In this document: positions 33,719-46,120 of the stretch, piece by piece
Numbering within the stretch: position 1 is the stretch's first letter
How the letters are laid out: the number at the start of each line of letters is the position of its first letter
Origin: Dryas octopetala
Lineage: Eukaryota > Streptophyta > Magnoliopsida > Rosales > Rosaceae
NCBI GenBank assembly: GCA_963921425.1
Contig: OY992839.1
Span: 19,824,910-19,888,909, forward strand
Direction: 5' to 3'
DNA length: 64,000 nucleotides
Position numbers and translations under genes: made by a program
Notes under the pieces: generated by a model
The model's database searches: none
The model's input: only the letters and a program-made list of their open reading frames with translations
What the model was told of the DNA's origin: nothing

Positions 33719-33966
33719 TTAACGGATGTGGCAGCAAATTCCGCCATCATAGGGAGTATATCTGACAGCAACAAGCTGACATTGAATACAACATGGAGGC
33801 AGAAGGAATATAGGGACCTTTTTTTCTTCAAGCCTTGGTGGTCCAACACTCATTATTTCTACCGTTTTCCGAATCTTCCTCAGTCGTTTTACCACCAACA
33901 CTGGATCAACATCCCCCACAACTGTTAGTGTTCCCTTCTCACCATCTACAGCCACAATATCTATTC
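33719..33966 (-). pseudogene. HIPP unit 1, exon 3 (broken gene)
   Basis: This is the counterpart of exon 3 of the intact HIPP gene at 50951-51198 with scattered changes. It encodes AVDGEKGTLTVVGDVDPVLV, the second half of the HMA fold, then EEKK and PPCCIQCQLVAVRY. The splice acceptor AG is mutated to AT (plus strand 33967-33968). The C-terminal four residues are CHIR, not the CHIL of the intact copy, so the prenylation box is probably lost. The rest of the gene (part of exon 2) lies about 15.8 kb away at 49726-49762, beyond a copia insertion in intron 2. Confidence 0.85.
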
Positions 33967-34024
33967 ATGTTCATCAACCATGCATATATGAGAACATACA
34001 TATATATATATATATTTACAAAAA

Positions 34025-34430
34025 TGCTCTAGAGCTAACTAGTTAGTAAGATAATACAATACTAACCACCATTTTGGACCCACTACACAATGTAATCTCA
34101 TAATCCAAACCGTTCATAGTTTAGGTTTCCATTCAAAGATTAACCTTGCAAAAAATCAACCAAATCAAAAATCATTTAGCCATTTGATTATCATTACAAT
34201 CATTTCATCTTTTATTGAAAAACTTTTGTTCGTCCATTTACAGGAGCACAATTAGCTTACTAATAGTTGGCTAAACGATTTCTGATTTTGTTACTTTTTT
34301 CTAAGGATGATTTGAACGAGAGCCTAAAAAATAAACGGTACAGATTATGAAATTACATTGTGTAGTGGGCTCGATCAAAATGATAGTTAGCGTCATATTA
34401 TCTTACAAACTAGTAGCTCGATCTAGAGCA
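34025..34430. mobile_element. MITE with long inverted repeats (406 bp) in HIPP intron 2
   Basis: The ends are TGCTCTAGAGCTAACTAGTT and, inverted, TGCTCTAGATCGAGCTACTA. The inverted similarity runs more than 150 bp per arm, through GTAAGATAATA and CACTACACAATGTAAT. It sits in TA-rich intron DNA that blurs the target duplication. It lies 23 bp from the copia LTR. Confidence 0.7.
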
Positions 34431-34453
34431 CTCCTTTATATTTATATATATAT

Positions 34454-35057
34454 TGTTAGAATAAATGTAGAAATATGGAGAACTACTTTGAGGTACAATT
34501 TGAATCGTTTCCTTAAAGTGTTATTTGTCCCCACTCATATGAGTTTGCTAATAGGTTCTTGGCAAATCACTTCCAGGATACAACAAAGTCTGGAATCTGT
34601 GATGTAGCAAAATCAAAGAATTCCCTTAGATCGAAAAATCTAGAAGGAATGTGTATGAGTTGAAGAAGAGGAGGAAAAAGAAAGCAAAGAAACCAATTAG
34701 ATTTATGGTATAACAAACTGTTGACATATGTAAGTTTATTTATAGAACAGAAAGGGTGCCAGTAATACCCATTAAATTTGAATGTATATACCTTTTCAAA
34801 TTGAACGTAAGTTGCATCCATTCAATTTGGACACAAGTGTCCAAACGATAAGGCACCCATTGATTTTAAACATAGGTGTCCAAATGATAAGGCACCCATT
34901 CAGTTTAAGTGTCTCAAGCAAACCAACTGATACAGAGGTTTTTCACTTTGTTACATATATATATATATATATATATTGAAATCTTCAACAATTCTTCCCA
35001 ATTTCAATATATATATATATGAAATTGCCACAATTTCTCAAATTAAATATGCCAACA
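34454..35057 (-). repeat. Copia 3' LTR (complete)
   Basis: On the minus strand it runs TGTTGGCATATTT... to ...CATTTATTCTAACA, with TG/CA ends. Immediately upstream on that strand (35058-35070) is AATAAAGGGGAAT, a good polypurine tract. About 604 bp. Confidence 0.75.
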
Positions 35058-35624
35058 ATTCCCCTTTATTCACTAGTCATAATCATACCCATATTATCAT
35101 GCATACAAGAAGGTGTCTTTCAAATTAAACCTTCAATTAGTGTAAGTAATTCAAAGTTGTAATGAAAACTTTGGTGGTCTTAACTTAAACCAAGTCTCCT
35201 TATATTAAAACCGGAATTACCACAAACATGATTATATTATATTTCCTTAAAGAAAAATTATGAACTAGTTAAGCACTATTATGGCCCTGTGCTTCATCCT
35301 GGTTTCATGAACACTTACAAGAGAAAACCCAACTCTTGTTAGAAGCGGCACCACTTCTTATGTTCATATAGGTGAGGTTCTTCCCATGCCCTTGCTACTA
35401 TATATAGACATGAAATAAAATAAAAATAAATTTAACCTCATTAAGAGATAATAACTCATCCTCCTAAACATAGCAATTTTGCACTGATCATTTTGGAATC
35501 GGCTTTTATTATTAGTTTCAGTGTCTTTATAACCACATATCAATAACTTGTTATTACTCACTAAACTTTCAAATAGTGATGTTCTAAACAAAGTAGGGTT
35601 ACCATTACTGGTGGCTTTCGGTGA

Positions 35625-36991
35625 AGGGTTTTAGCCCCATTCCACTAGATGTTTTAACTACCAAATCTCTCGAGAGTGCTTTTGTAAACGAGTCTGCTAA
35701 GTTATTACTTGACCTAACATATATAATATTAATAGTACCATCTGCTATTAATTGTCTGACATATATACTCATGTCTTAAGCTAATGTGTCTAGACTTTCC
35801 ATTATATATTTTACTATATACTCTAGATAAAGTAGCCTCACTATCACAGTAAAAGAAATTGATGGCATTGGTTGTGGCCACAACTCTATTTCCAATAATA
35901 AATTTCTAAGCCATTCTGCTTCTTTGCCTGCCGCTGCCAAAGCTATAAATTCATATTCCTTAGTTGAATGTGCTATGCATGTTTGTTTCTTAGAAGCCTA
36001 AGAAATTGCTCCTCCCGCAATTGTAAAAATCCACCCTGATGTAGACTTATTATCACTAGCACTTGTTATCCAACTTGCATCCGAATATCCCTCAAGTACT
36101 GCTGGAAATTCAAAGTCATATAAACTCAGGTGAATGGTTCTTTTAAGATAACCAAAAACTTTACTAACTGCTTTCCAATGCACAGTACCCGGATTACTGG
36201 TGTATCTAGAAAGCTTGCAAACTGAAAATGCAATATCTAGCCTTGTACAATGCATTAAATACATTAAGCTTCTCACTGCACTAGCATACTCAAGTTGTGC
36301 AATTGATCTGCCATAATTATTAAGTGAAGTATGATTAGACTCATAAGGAGCAGTCTCTTCTTTTATTTGTAAATGCTTAACAAAGTTAAGCATTTTCTCT
36401 ACATAATGTGATTGACACAAAGCATATCCCTTATTATGCTTCTTCACTTTCATTCCTAAGATAGTATCAACTTCATTCAAGTCCTTCATCTTGAACTTTG
36501 AATTTAGATACTTCTTTATTTCAAATACACCTTTCATATTTGTTCCAAATATTAGCAAGTCATCAACATATAAACATATAATAACACCATATTCTTGTGT
36601 GAACTTAGAATATATGCATTTATCAGCATTATTATGTCTAAATCCATATGACAAAAGTACAGAGTCAAATTTCTCATGCCATTGTTTGGGTGCTTGTTTT
36701 AATCCATATAATGACTTAACTAATTTACATACTTTCTTTCATTTCCCGGGAGAACAAACCCTTCTGGTTGTTCCATGTATAATTATTCATCTAAATCACC
36801 ATTTAAAAATGCAGTTTTCACATCGATTTGGTGTACTTACAAGTGATATAAAGATGCCAACGCAAATAGCACTGTAATAGATGTGATCCTAGCTACTGGT
36901 GCATAAGTATCGAAGTAATCTATTCCTTTCTTCTGTTTAAAACCTTTGGCCACAAGCCTGGCTTTAAAGGTCTGTATTGACCCATTGGTTT
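35625..36991 (-). pseudogene. Copia reverse transcriptase (C-part) and RNase H
   Basis: Minus-strand coding begins right at the MULE target duplication with [18 protein letters not shown], then [19 protein letters not shown] and SLYGLKQAP. The catalytic YVDDLL follows, in ICLYVDDLLIFG. RNase H carries GYSDASWITS, KSTSGW, SKKQTCIAHSTKEYE and a degraded ADSFTKAL end. Stops occur (after LASLYHL, in QLYMEQPEG and after GGAIS), and the last part needs frame changes. It continues the piece at 44086-44290. The catalytic box is intact but the polyprotein is not. Confidence 0.85.
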
Positions 36992-38428
36992 TATATTTTA
37001 GGGATTAATGTCATTTTGCTTCCCAGACTATTACACTTGTATCAGTTTGCTCCCCAGACTTTTAATTTGGAAAAATAAGGATCTTGACTTTGTCAATTTA
37101 GCCAATTTAGGATATTCCGTCAACTTATACAATTTCCATCTAAAATTCCGTTTGTATAGAACCACGTGCTAATCACTTGAGTTCCTTCTTTAGGGCAAAA
37201 TGGTCTCTTCCCTTCCATTGAGACCTGACCATGTTCTCTCCTTCATTTCCCTCCTGAACCTAGGGAATGTTCATTGGTTAGTAATTGAGGCCACGTAATA
37301 CGAATCGTCCATATCTTCAAAAAGGGATTGTCGGTTCTAAAGCTTGGAGAATCTTCTACGTGGAAAGCTTTTGAAAATGCCCATCAAGTTGAGGGACAAA
37401 GGTGAAGCTCCACTGTACTGTAAGTTCCCACTTTTCTCTTTTTGTTATTGCTTGGTTGGGGGCTGCAGATAAATTTGACCATAAAATTGTTACTAGTGAA
37501 CAAGGAAGCCATAAAATTATTACTAGTTTTTACAACAAAAAAAAAAAAGGAAGCCATAAAGAGTCTTCCGACTTGTTCTGCTTTAAAAATCATGGTTGCT
37601 TTAAAGATTAGAAATACATGATATAACAGAGAGATGAATAAACAATTATGCCTTTGCATTATTAAATGATATATATTATACAGTAATGCTACACTTACCA
37701 CATTTTTATACCATAATTTCATACCATTTTACATGACATTCATACATTGGACACTAAAAATTAAAAATTAAAAAATAAAACCTAAAAAATAAAAAGGAAA
37801 TACCCTTCCAGTAAAGTAATGACACATCAGGTGGGATACAAATGTGGGACAATTAGCATTATTGATATACTATATTGGTTTAATATATGCTAGCTAAATC
37901 TGTACCAAAGAATAGAAGTCGCCAGAAATTGAAGTCATACTTTGTTTTTCAAATACTCCATTTAATTTTGATTTTTTTTTCTATGTTAGGAATTGAAGTC
38001 ATACAATGATTGTTTTAATTTAACAATTTTCCTCTTTTAACTTACACAAAGTTTTAAATTAATAAGTTATAATAGTTAATTAGGTGCTTTAGTAGATTTT
38101 TATAATAATCAAGAATATATATATATGCAGTAGATTGTCTCAGTATACTTGTTGTTGACTACTTCTTTTGGTTAAATGTTGCAGCTGATCCAGATAATTC
38201 TCTTTTGAATTGCATTTTGGTGGTGAATTTATTAGTAATAGCTTATACAATGGGGGTAAAGTCAAATGGGTTGATGATATGAATGTTGACTATGTGGCAT
38301 TGGTAGACTTATTTGATTTTTCTGACCAACTTGGGTACAAAGGGGAGAAGTATGTAGAGTATTATATGTCACACCCAATAAGGGGTATGGTGCATGTGAC
38401 TAGTGATAAAACACTACTTGAGTGCATT

Positions 38429-39719
38429 TAGGGGTGTGATTTGGATTGGAAAATCCGAATCCGACCGATTCCTATCCGAAAATTTCCAATTTTATTCCGA
38501 ATCCGAAATTGCCGAATCTGAAAATGCCGAAATCCGAAAATTCCGAAAAAAATTGGATTGGAATTGGAATGTTTATGTAAATTCCGATTCCGATCCGAAT
38601 TCCGATCCAAAAAATTCCGAAATGTTCCGAAGGCATTCCGATCCAATATTTCCAAAATTATGCCAATTTATTCCATATTATATATTTTATCATTTATTTA
38701 GTATGATACATATAACATATATTTTAAAAAAGATGACTAATACTATTAATATAAACATATGTACATTATTAATATATGTGTATCATAATAACATAAATGG
38801 TAAGTTGGTAACACAAACACCCACATTTTTCCGTACATGTAATTACTATTTTTTTTTTATTAGGGAGGGGAATTGAAGATATGGAGCAATTCTACAGTTA
38901 TTCCAACTAGAATATCCCACCAGTTGTAATTACTAATTACTAAATATTTGAGCTTATTATTTTCAAAATTTCAAACATGATATATATATATGTGAGTAAC
39001 ATGTATCTACTAATGGCATTTATTCTAACAATGTTGGATGAGCTCCAAAGATTAATCCCCCACCTCTAAGATATGTGCTATTAAGCCTATTATACATTCA
39101 TAGTGACATTTATTTCTCTTATATAATATATATGTTATAATATATAATATATACCATTAAACATACACAATATATATCATACATAATTTATTTCTTAACA
39201 TACATAATCTAGCAATGAAAAACTTGCTAAATTGCATCTTTTTTTTTTTTTCCTTCTTTTCTAGATTTTTTTTATGGTAATGGTATCAGATGGTATGGTT
39301 CTAAATGTTATTTAAATTAATATTTTGAATTTTCTTTTTAAATTGGACATATATTTTAATTACATTTTAATATAAATATTGAAATGCATCATAATCTATT
39401 GTCTTTTAATTTTTGTTTGTTTGTTAATTTCATCATTATTCTAAAAAAAAATTCCAAACATGTTCTAAAAAATATTATGAAAATGTGAAAATTCCGATTT
39501 TTTATTCGAAAATTTCAAATTTTATCCGAAAGTTCCGAAAATGTTATATTCCGAAAAATTCCGAAAATTCCGAGAAATCCGAAAATTCCGAATCGGAATG
39601 AGATGTTGAAATTCCGATTTTTTGGAATGGAAATTGGAACATAAATTTCATTCCAAAATTTTTTGGATTGGAATTGGAACACCCTATTTCCGATCCGATC
39701 CGGCCGAAACACACCCCTA
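38429..39719. mobile_element. Non-autonomous hAT element inside mudrA (1291 bp, 8-bp TSD)
   Basis: Ends TAGGGGTGTGATTTGG and, inverted, TAGGGGTGTGTTTCGG share 10 identical terminal bases. The 8-bp direct repeats AGTGCATT lie at 38421-38428 and 39720-39727. Subterminal CCGAAAATTCCGAAA-type repeats occur at both ends. There is no transposase. The host frame is exactly continuous if one TSD copy and the insert are removed (LLECI on the left, CISFTIHSG on the right). Confidence 0.93.
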
Positions 39720-42074
39720 AGTGCATTAGTTTCACCATCCATAGTGGCAGAGCTGTGGTCTATATTAAGCCAATTACTGCTAGTCAAGTGTGGGAAAATT
39801 TCTTCCAAAATGAAGAACCTCCAGAAGACTTTGGGCATGCAAAAGAGATTGTGAAAGAACCATTAATAGATGTTGACGTTAGAGAGGAGGTAGTAGAAAG
39901 ATCTCAAGATAAAGGTAAAGGCAAAGGTAAGGAGCTTACTGTTGATATTAAGGTGATAGAAGATAACAATGAGGATACAGATGAGGACCTACATGATGCT
40001 GTGGAAAAGGATGATGATTTTGTGGATAGTGATTATGAGCAAGATAATCACAATGAGGATGATGAGTTGTTCAATAAGTATGTTGATGCTGAAGAAGATG
40101 TAGAAGCAGATGATGAGTCTGAAGATGAAGATGCTGATCTGGGAATAGGTGAAGCTTTGGGACTAGGAAAGGGTAAGCCTATTGAATCTGACTCTGATGG
40201 ATTTGATAGCTTGGATGAGTGTGGATCTGATGAAAATGCTGTGAGAAATAGGCCCAAGAAAAAACTTTCTAAATTGAGAGTGTGGAGAAGGGAAACTGAC
40301 TTAAGGAATCCAAATTTGGAATTGGGATTAACATTTCCTAATAAGGAAGAATGTACATAGGCCATAAGAGAGTATGGCATTAAGACAGGTAAGCAGATTA
40401 AGTTCATAAGGAATGACCCTAGGAGAGTTAGGGTGAAGTGTGAAGGTGCTTGTGAAGGTGGCAGTTGTCCTTGGTTGGTGTATACATGTAGACAAAGAAG
40501 GTCTACAACATTTGTGATTAGAACCTTCAAAACAAGGCATGCATGTTCAAGGGAGCAGCGTAGCAAGTTTGCAACTGCTAGTTGGCTAGCAAATAGATAT
40601 GATGAAGAATTGAGGATGAATCCCAAGTGGAAAGTGGGGGACTTCGTGGAGACTGTGAGGAAAAATTACAATATTGATGTTACTAGGAATCAAGTGTATA
40701 AAGCAAAGAGGAAAGCTACAAAAAGAATCATGGGCAGCATTGAAGAACAATATGCTAGACTTTGGGATTATGCTGAAGAGCTCGAGAGACAAAATCCACA
40801 AAGCACTGTTGTGATCTAGACAGAGTTAAGAGGTGAGGATCCTGTTTTTCAGAGAATGTATATATGTTTCAAAGCTTGTAAAATAGGTTTGATTGAGGGT
40901 TGCAAGCCACTTGTTGGTTTTTACAGCTGCCATATTAAAGGTCCACACCCAGGTCAGCTTCTAACTGCCATTGGCATTGATGCCAATAATAGCATTTTCC
41001 CAGTAGCATATGCTATTGTGGAAGTTGAAAATACAGATTCATGGACTTGGTTTTTGAGACAGTTCAAAGATGATGTGGTGATAGAAAATGGAGGTGGTTG
41101 GGTATTCATGGCAGATAAACAAAAGGGCTTAGGGAATGCCATTGAGAATCTGATGCCATATGCAGAACACAAACATTGTGTTCGGCACCTACATAATAAT
41201 TTCAAAATTGCAGGTCATGTAGGGCTTGGATTGAAACAAAGGTCGTTGTGGGCTGCAGCAAGGGCAACCACCAACCAAGTGTGGCAAGTTGAAATGGATA
41301 AACTGGAGAAAGAATCTGAAAGGGCATACATTTGGTTGAAAGATAGGCCATCATCTCATTGGAGTAGGTCACATTTTTCTATTGATCCAAAGTGTGATAT
41401 ACTACTTAATAACTTGTGTGAGTCATTTAATTCTGTAATATTGAATGCAAGGGATAAACTAGTGTTGACAATGCTTGAGATGATCAGATCCTACTTGATG
41501 CTAAGGATGTCAAGGCAAAGAGAGGCTCAATGGACACAACCTGTTGGACCAAAGATTCATTCCATTGTTGAGAAGAACATAGAGAAAAGTGGCAATTGTA
41601 TTGCTAGTTTTGCTGGTGCAGGGAAATATCAGATTTTACACATTAATGGAGAGACAAACATGCACATGTAGGAGATGGGATCTATGTGGTATTCCTTGTC
41701 CACATGCAATGGGAGCAATAGCTAGGAGAGAGCATAACCCAATTAGATATGTGCATCCTTATTATAAGAGAGACGCATATGATAGAACTTATTCTAATTA
41801 TATATCACCAATGCCTAGTCCAGAGTATTGGATCAGAACTGAGCATAGGGCCATCAAGCCACCTATTTATCATAATCAACCAGGAAGGCCCAAGAGGGTG
41901 CGAGTCAAAGAGCTTGATGCGCAAGTGCCGCTTCTAGGTCGAAAAGCAACAAAGCTATGGAGATGTTTTGTGAAGCTAGCATGTGGAGTATGTGGCCAAG
42001 AAGGTCATAATGCAAGAACATGTGCAAAGAAAGGAGCAGGCAGTAGCAGTACCAATGCCCAATCCTCATCTCAG

Positions 42075-42221
42075 GTATTATATGTTTGTGCATTGTGTTC
42101 TGTATGTTTTTGTAACCATGGTGTGATCTCTTATATAAATTCCATTTCAATACTATAAGGTGATCTTGATTTATTAAATATGAATTCCATTATCATAGAT
42201 AAGTTTTATAGTTTTGGGCAG
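42075..42221 (+). other. Intron of the mudrA gene
   Basis: Donor CTCAG|GTATTA and acceptor GGGCAG|GCTGAA join the frame ...SSSQ to AETQTQ.... The tail frame then runs to TAA at 42390-42392. Length 147 bp. Confidence 0.65.
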
Positions 42222-42392
42222 GCTGAAACTCAAACTCAAACTCAAAGACAGAGGCAATCAAGGAAAAAAAAATCAACTGAAGGTCAAGCACAAAGACAAC
42301 CGAGTGAGAGACAAGAAAATGCTAGGAAATCAAGGGAGAACCAAGCAAGCAAGTCTAAGGCTCCATCTACAACTACAAATGGCAATTCCTAA

Positions 42393-43557
42393 CCCTTGCC
42401 TCCAGTTACAACTAGCAATTCCCAACCCTACCCTCCAATAGCAATTTCAAGTTCACAACCACTGCCTCCAACTGCAACTACCAGCTCCTCAATGATTAGG
42501 TAAAAGTTGGCTGTCAGGAGGGGATCACATTGGAGACCTTAGACATGATTTGTGGAACTACTATGTTTTTGACATGTAGTAATACTTGTTTAATGTCAAT
42601 TTGGGTATCAAACCCATTTGTGAACCTTGTTTATTGTCAATTTGGTCATTTGGTGAACCTTGGGTAAGCACCTTATTTTGTGAACCATGTTTAGGTTCAA
42701 TTTGGGTATGAAACTTATTTTGTAATTATGTCTAAGTTCAAGTTTCAATATGATCCTGTTTTGATAAGACCCGACACTTTTTGGCTTATTATGAAATGAA
42801 AGCAAGATTACTTATGAAGGTTTACTTATGTTCAATTATGCCCTTTATAGGTGAATGGTTGGATTAAAATTGTAGGAATGCACAAACGAGTCAATGTAGG
42901 AATGCACAGAATGAGAATTTTTCCACAGTACAAATAAAACTTTCATTGGAATTGGGATGGATTTTGATTCACTTTCTTACATCATAACCTTGGATTTTTA
43001 GTAACCATAGAAATGTAGATTGAAACCCATAATAAAGAAACCATACGAAATCCATTTTTCGAAATTCCCAAACAGCCATGTATTGCATACAAAACTCAAC
43101 TGTGATACAGAAAACATACCACAAACCCCATAAATCCAAAACTTCACCAATCCTAAGCCAAGACAACAACGACACCAATGGCCCAAAAAAAAAAAAATAC
43201 AAAATCATTATTATGACAAGTCACCCATGCACCAATGGTCCCCAGACACCCATCAATTTGAACATCCAAGACAAAAACAAACAAAACCAAAGCTTTTTCT
43301 CCTTTGCTTTATGACAAGTCAGTTGGTCCTCCATGGTGTTATTTTTTCTAAGCAACCTAAGTATTATGGATCTTGAACAATCACAAATTGGGGGGTCGTA
43401 CCATTCCCAGTAATCACACCTCACATTCCCTTCAAAAAATAAATCAACAAAAAATAAAACTTAGTATTATCACCAGAAGCAAACCAAAAATTGCAAAAAT
43501 TAAACACCATAAACGTTATTTGTTCTACCGTAGGTACCTGGTAAGTTGATTCTTGTT
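42393..43557. other. MULE 3' internal region
   Basis: No gene. 42545-42760 has a degenerate repeat of TGTGAACCTTGTTTA and TCAATTTGGGTAT. The rest is AT-rich DNA up to the right terminal repeat. Confidence 0.5.
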
Positions 43558-44085
43558 CAACTAGTAATAATTTTATGGCTTCCTTATTCACTAGTAACAA
43601 TTTTATGATCAAATTTATCTACAGCCTCCAACCAAACAATAATAAAAAGAGAAAAGTGGGAACTTACAATACAGTGGAGCTTCACCTTTGTCCCTCAACT
43701 TGATGGGCATCTTTAGAAGCTTTCCACATAGAAGATTCTCCAAGTTTTAGAACCGACAAACCCTTTATGAAGCTGTGGACGATTCGTATTATGTGGCCTC
43801 AATTACTAACCAATGAACATTCCCTAGGTTCAGGAGGGAAATGAAGGAGGGAACATGGCAGGTCTCAATGGAAGGGAAGAGACCATTTTGCCCTAAAGAA
43901 GGAACTCATGTGATTAGCACGTGATTCTATACAAACAGAATTTTAGATGGAAATTGTATAAGTTGACAGAATATCCTAAATTGGCTAAATTGACAAAGTT
44001 AAGGTCCTTATTTTTCCAAATTAAAAGTCTGGAGAGCAAACTGATACAAGTGTAATAGTCTGGGGAGCAAAATAGTATTAATCCC

Positions 44086-44290
44086 TATATTTTATTCTAA
44101 ACACCCATTTACAACCTATTGCTTTAGATCCTTGCGGTAAGTCTACTAAAACCCATGTATGATTTGATAATAATGAGTCCATCTCATCATTTATTGCTTC
44201 TTTCCAGAAAGCTACATCTCTTGAAGCCATTGCTTCGCTTAGACTTTTAGGATCATCTTCTACATTCAATAAAATGGGTATTTTGTTCAA
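44086..44290 (-). pseudogene. Copia reverse transcriptase, N-part
   Basis: The minus strand encodes EAMASRDVAFWKEAINDEMD, then LLSNHTWVLVDLP and GCKWVFRIKY, the opening of the copia RT domain (RVT_2). It is cut by the MULE target site and continues at 36991 downward. Confidence 0.85.
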
Positions 44291-44420
44291 GACTTGATTT
44301 GTATCTCCTTCTATTAAAAATACAATAGCTTGAGAGATGAAATAAAATCTGGATCTAGACTCTTTTCTTTTCTACTTTGACTCTTTCTAGGTTCAAAATT
44401 AGTTTGTGGCTGTTTTCTTT

Positions 44421-45355
44421 TCACATTTTGAAAAGAACTAGGACCTTGAGTAAACAAAGGTGCTTGATTTGTTGATCTATTATAGAACTATGATCATTAT
44501 AGAATTTATTTTCTATAAACTCAACATCTCTAAACTCAACTATGGTATTAGAGTCTAAGTTAAGCAACCTATATGCTTTAAATTTTTTTGCATATCCAAC
44601 GAATATGCTTTTGATGCCTCTTGGACCCAACTTGGATCTCTTGGGGTCGATTGCCTTGTAAAAGGCTAAACATCCCCATACTCTTAGATATAACAAATTT
44701 GGTTTTCTACCTTTCCAAATTTCATATGGTGATACATGTGTTTTTCTAGATGTAATTCTATTGTGAATATGGCATGCAGTAAATAATGCTTCACCCCACA
44801 TATATAAAGGAACTTTAGCATTTATCATCATGGAATTAATCATTTCAGTGAGTGTTCTATTTTTTTTTTTTTCTGCCAAACCATTTTGTTGTGCTGTATA
44901 TGGTGCTGTTTTCTGATGTACAATACCATGTTCTTCACAAAACATATCAAAATCATTTGAAAAATATTCACCACCTCTGTCACTACGAAGACATTTAATT
45001 TTTATTCCCTTTTAATTTTCTACTTCAGCCTTGTAACGCTTAAAGCATTCAAAGGTTTCATCTTTATTAGACAGAAGATATACATTAGTATATTTAGAAC
45101 AATCATCTATAAAGGTAATAAAATATCTTTTTCCTCCTCTAGTCAAAACACCATTAAACTCACAAATATCAAAATGTATTAAATCTAATAAATCTGTATT
45201 TCTTTCAGCCTTTGGAAAAGGTTTCTTAGTCATCTTTGCTTGAATGCATATTTTACATTTATCACTAATATTATCACCATTGCATGCTATCGCACATATA
45301 ATTCGAAGATCTATAATTTATATATGCTAAACGTAAATGCCATAAATAAGAAGAA
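44421..45355 (-). pseudogene. Copia integrase
   Basis: The core shows the DDE pattern in order: FDICEF (first Asp, near LIHFD), LRSDRGGEY (second Asp) and QNGLAEKK (Glu). The usual contexts are FITFIDDCSKYT and YTAQQNG, followed by VGYAKKFKAYR and FIENKFY. The upstream HHCC zinc region (near WHLRLAY) is disrupted by stops. A stop separates 45012-45233 from 44421-44945. A poly(T) run at about 44862-44871 gives an extra Lys in AEKKKNR. Confidence 0.85.
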
Positions 45356-46120
45356 TCAACAATATAAGCATGTAGAAGAATTCACTTTATTATTAATACT
45401 GAGTTTGAACATCTCATCACAAGAATAAACCTTTTCGACAAACATCCCATTTTTCGACATTATTAATTTGTCGGACTCTAACACGATTTTTATACCGTTT
45501 TTACATAACATATTTGCAAATACCATATTCTTTCTAATTTCAGGAACATGTACTACATTGAGCAAAGTCAATTTCTTGCTTGAAGTAAATTGCAATTCAA
45601 CGGTCCCTTTTCCTAGAACTTTGGCAGAGTTGTGATTACCCATTAAGACCTCTTGATTGTCCATTGCTGCTTCATATGTCTTGAATTGTGCTTTGTCATT
45701 ACACACATGGATAGTAGCCCCAGAATCAAGCCACCAATTAGAGGATTTCACAGCCATATTTAATTCAGTAATCATGCTAATGTACATCATGGATACCATT
45801 TCAATAATGTCATCTCCAGAATCTTCCACCATGTTTGCAATATTTGTTTTATTGGCATTTTGTGCACTAAATTTCTTGTGCCTGCAATCACGAATGTAAT
45901 GGTCTTTCTTGCCACAATGATAGCAAGCCCCATTAACATTCTTCTGTTTGTTGTTAGAGTTGTTCCTTTTGAACTTCTCAGTATCCTTTTTCACTTTGAA
46001 GTTCTTCTTGTATTTGCTTCCTTCCACATTGTGAACTTTGGAGGAATCTTGAGGAGAAAAACATTTATCACGATTTCGAGTTTCTTCTTCAATTTGAATA
46101 CTCTTTTGCAAATCCCCCAA
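45356..46120 (-). pseudogene. Copia gag zinc knuckle and aspartic protease
   Basis: From the solo-LTR target site (GDLQKSIQIEEETRN) the frame runs through a basic linker to the CCHC knuckle CYHCGKKDHYIRDC. The protease follows with the active-site WWLDSGATIHVC and a downstream VLGKGTVELQF. The frame is open for 254 codons and ends in a stop in the pre-integrase linker. Confidence 0.88.

Larger units (their letters stand above)
38210..42392 (+). pseudogene. mudrA-type MULE transposase, inactivated and interrupted by hAT
   Basis: Parts in order: an N-terminal PB1-like/MuDR N-domain (38210-38428: LHFGGEFI, GYKGEKYVEYYM); after the hAT insert, an acidic linker (39728-40250). Next is the MuDR zinc/DNA-binding domain (LGLTFPNKEE, then IRNDPRRVRVKC, TFKTRHAC). 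The MULE transposase core (from about 40856) has GCKPLVGFYSCHIKGPHPGQ, MADKQKGLG, EHKHCVRHLHNNF and NNLCESFN. A SWIM finger CTCRRWDLCGIPCPH and a CCHC knuckle CGVCGQEGHNARTC follow, then, after an intron, a Gln/Arg-rich tail ending at 42392. Lesions: no in-frame ATG at the N-terminus, TAG at 40358-40360 and 40817-40819, and a frame change near 41655. The first catalytic Asp of the usual GFDGCH motif is replaced (GFYSCH). Confidence 0.88.
37001..44085 (+). mobile_element. MuDR-like MULE with ~530-bp TIRs (7085 bp, 9-bp TSD)
   Basis: Left end GGGATTAATGTCATTTTGCT and inverted right end GGGATTAATACTATTTTGCT. Terminal inverted repeats extend about 530 bp (37001-37530 and 43558-44085). Exact 9-bp target duplications TATATTTTA lie at 36992-37000 and 44086-44094. 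Removing the element and one duplication restores the copia reading frame across WVFRIKYKTNGS. The interior encodes a mudrA-type transposase on the plus strand, now broken. This is a full-length autonomous-type element that has decayed. Confidence 0.93.

Noticed and set aside
34454-34962. Alternative copia LTR ending at TTTGTTACA before the TA run
   Set aside because: The longer version ends TGTTGG/..CTAACA next to a good polypurine tract, whereas the shorter has none; the right LTR is better explained as truncated in the TA run.
36491-36877. Plus-strand frame opposite copia reverse transcriptase
   Set aside because: It is the antisense shadow of the RT coding strand, which carries the recognisable YVDD motif.
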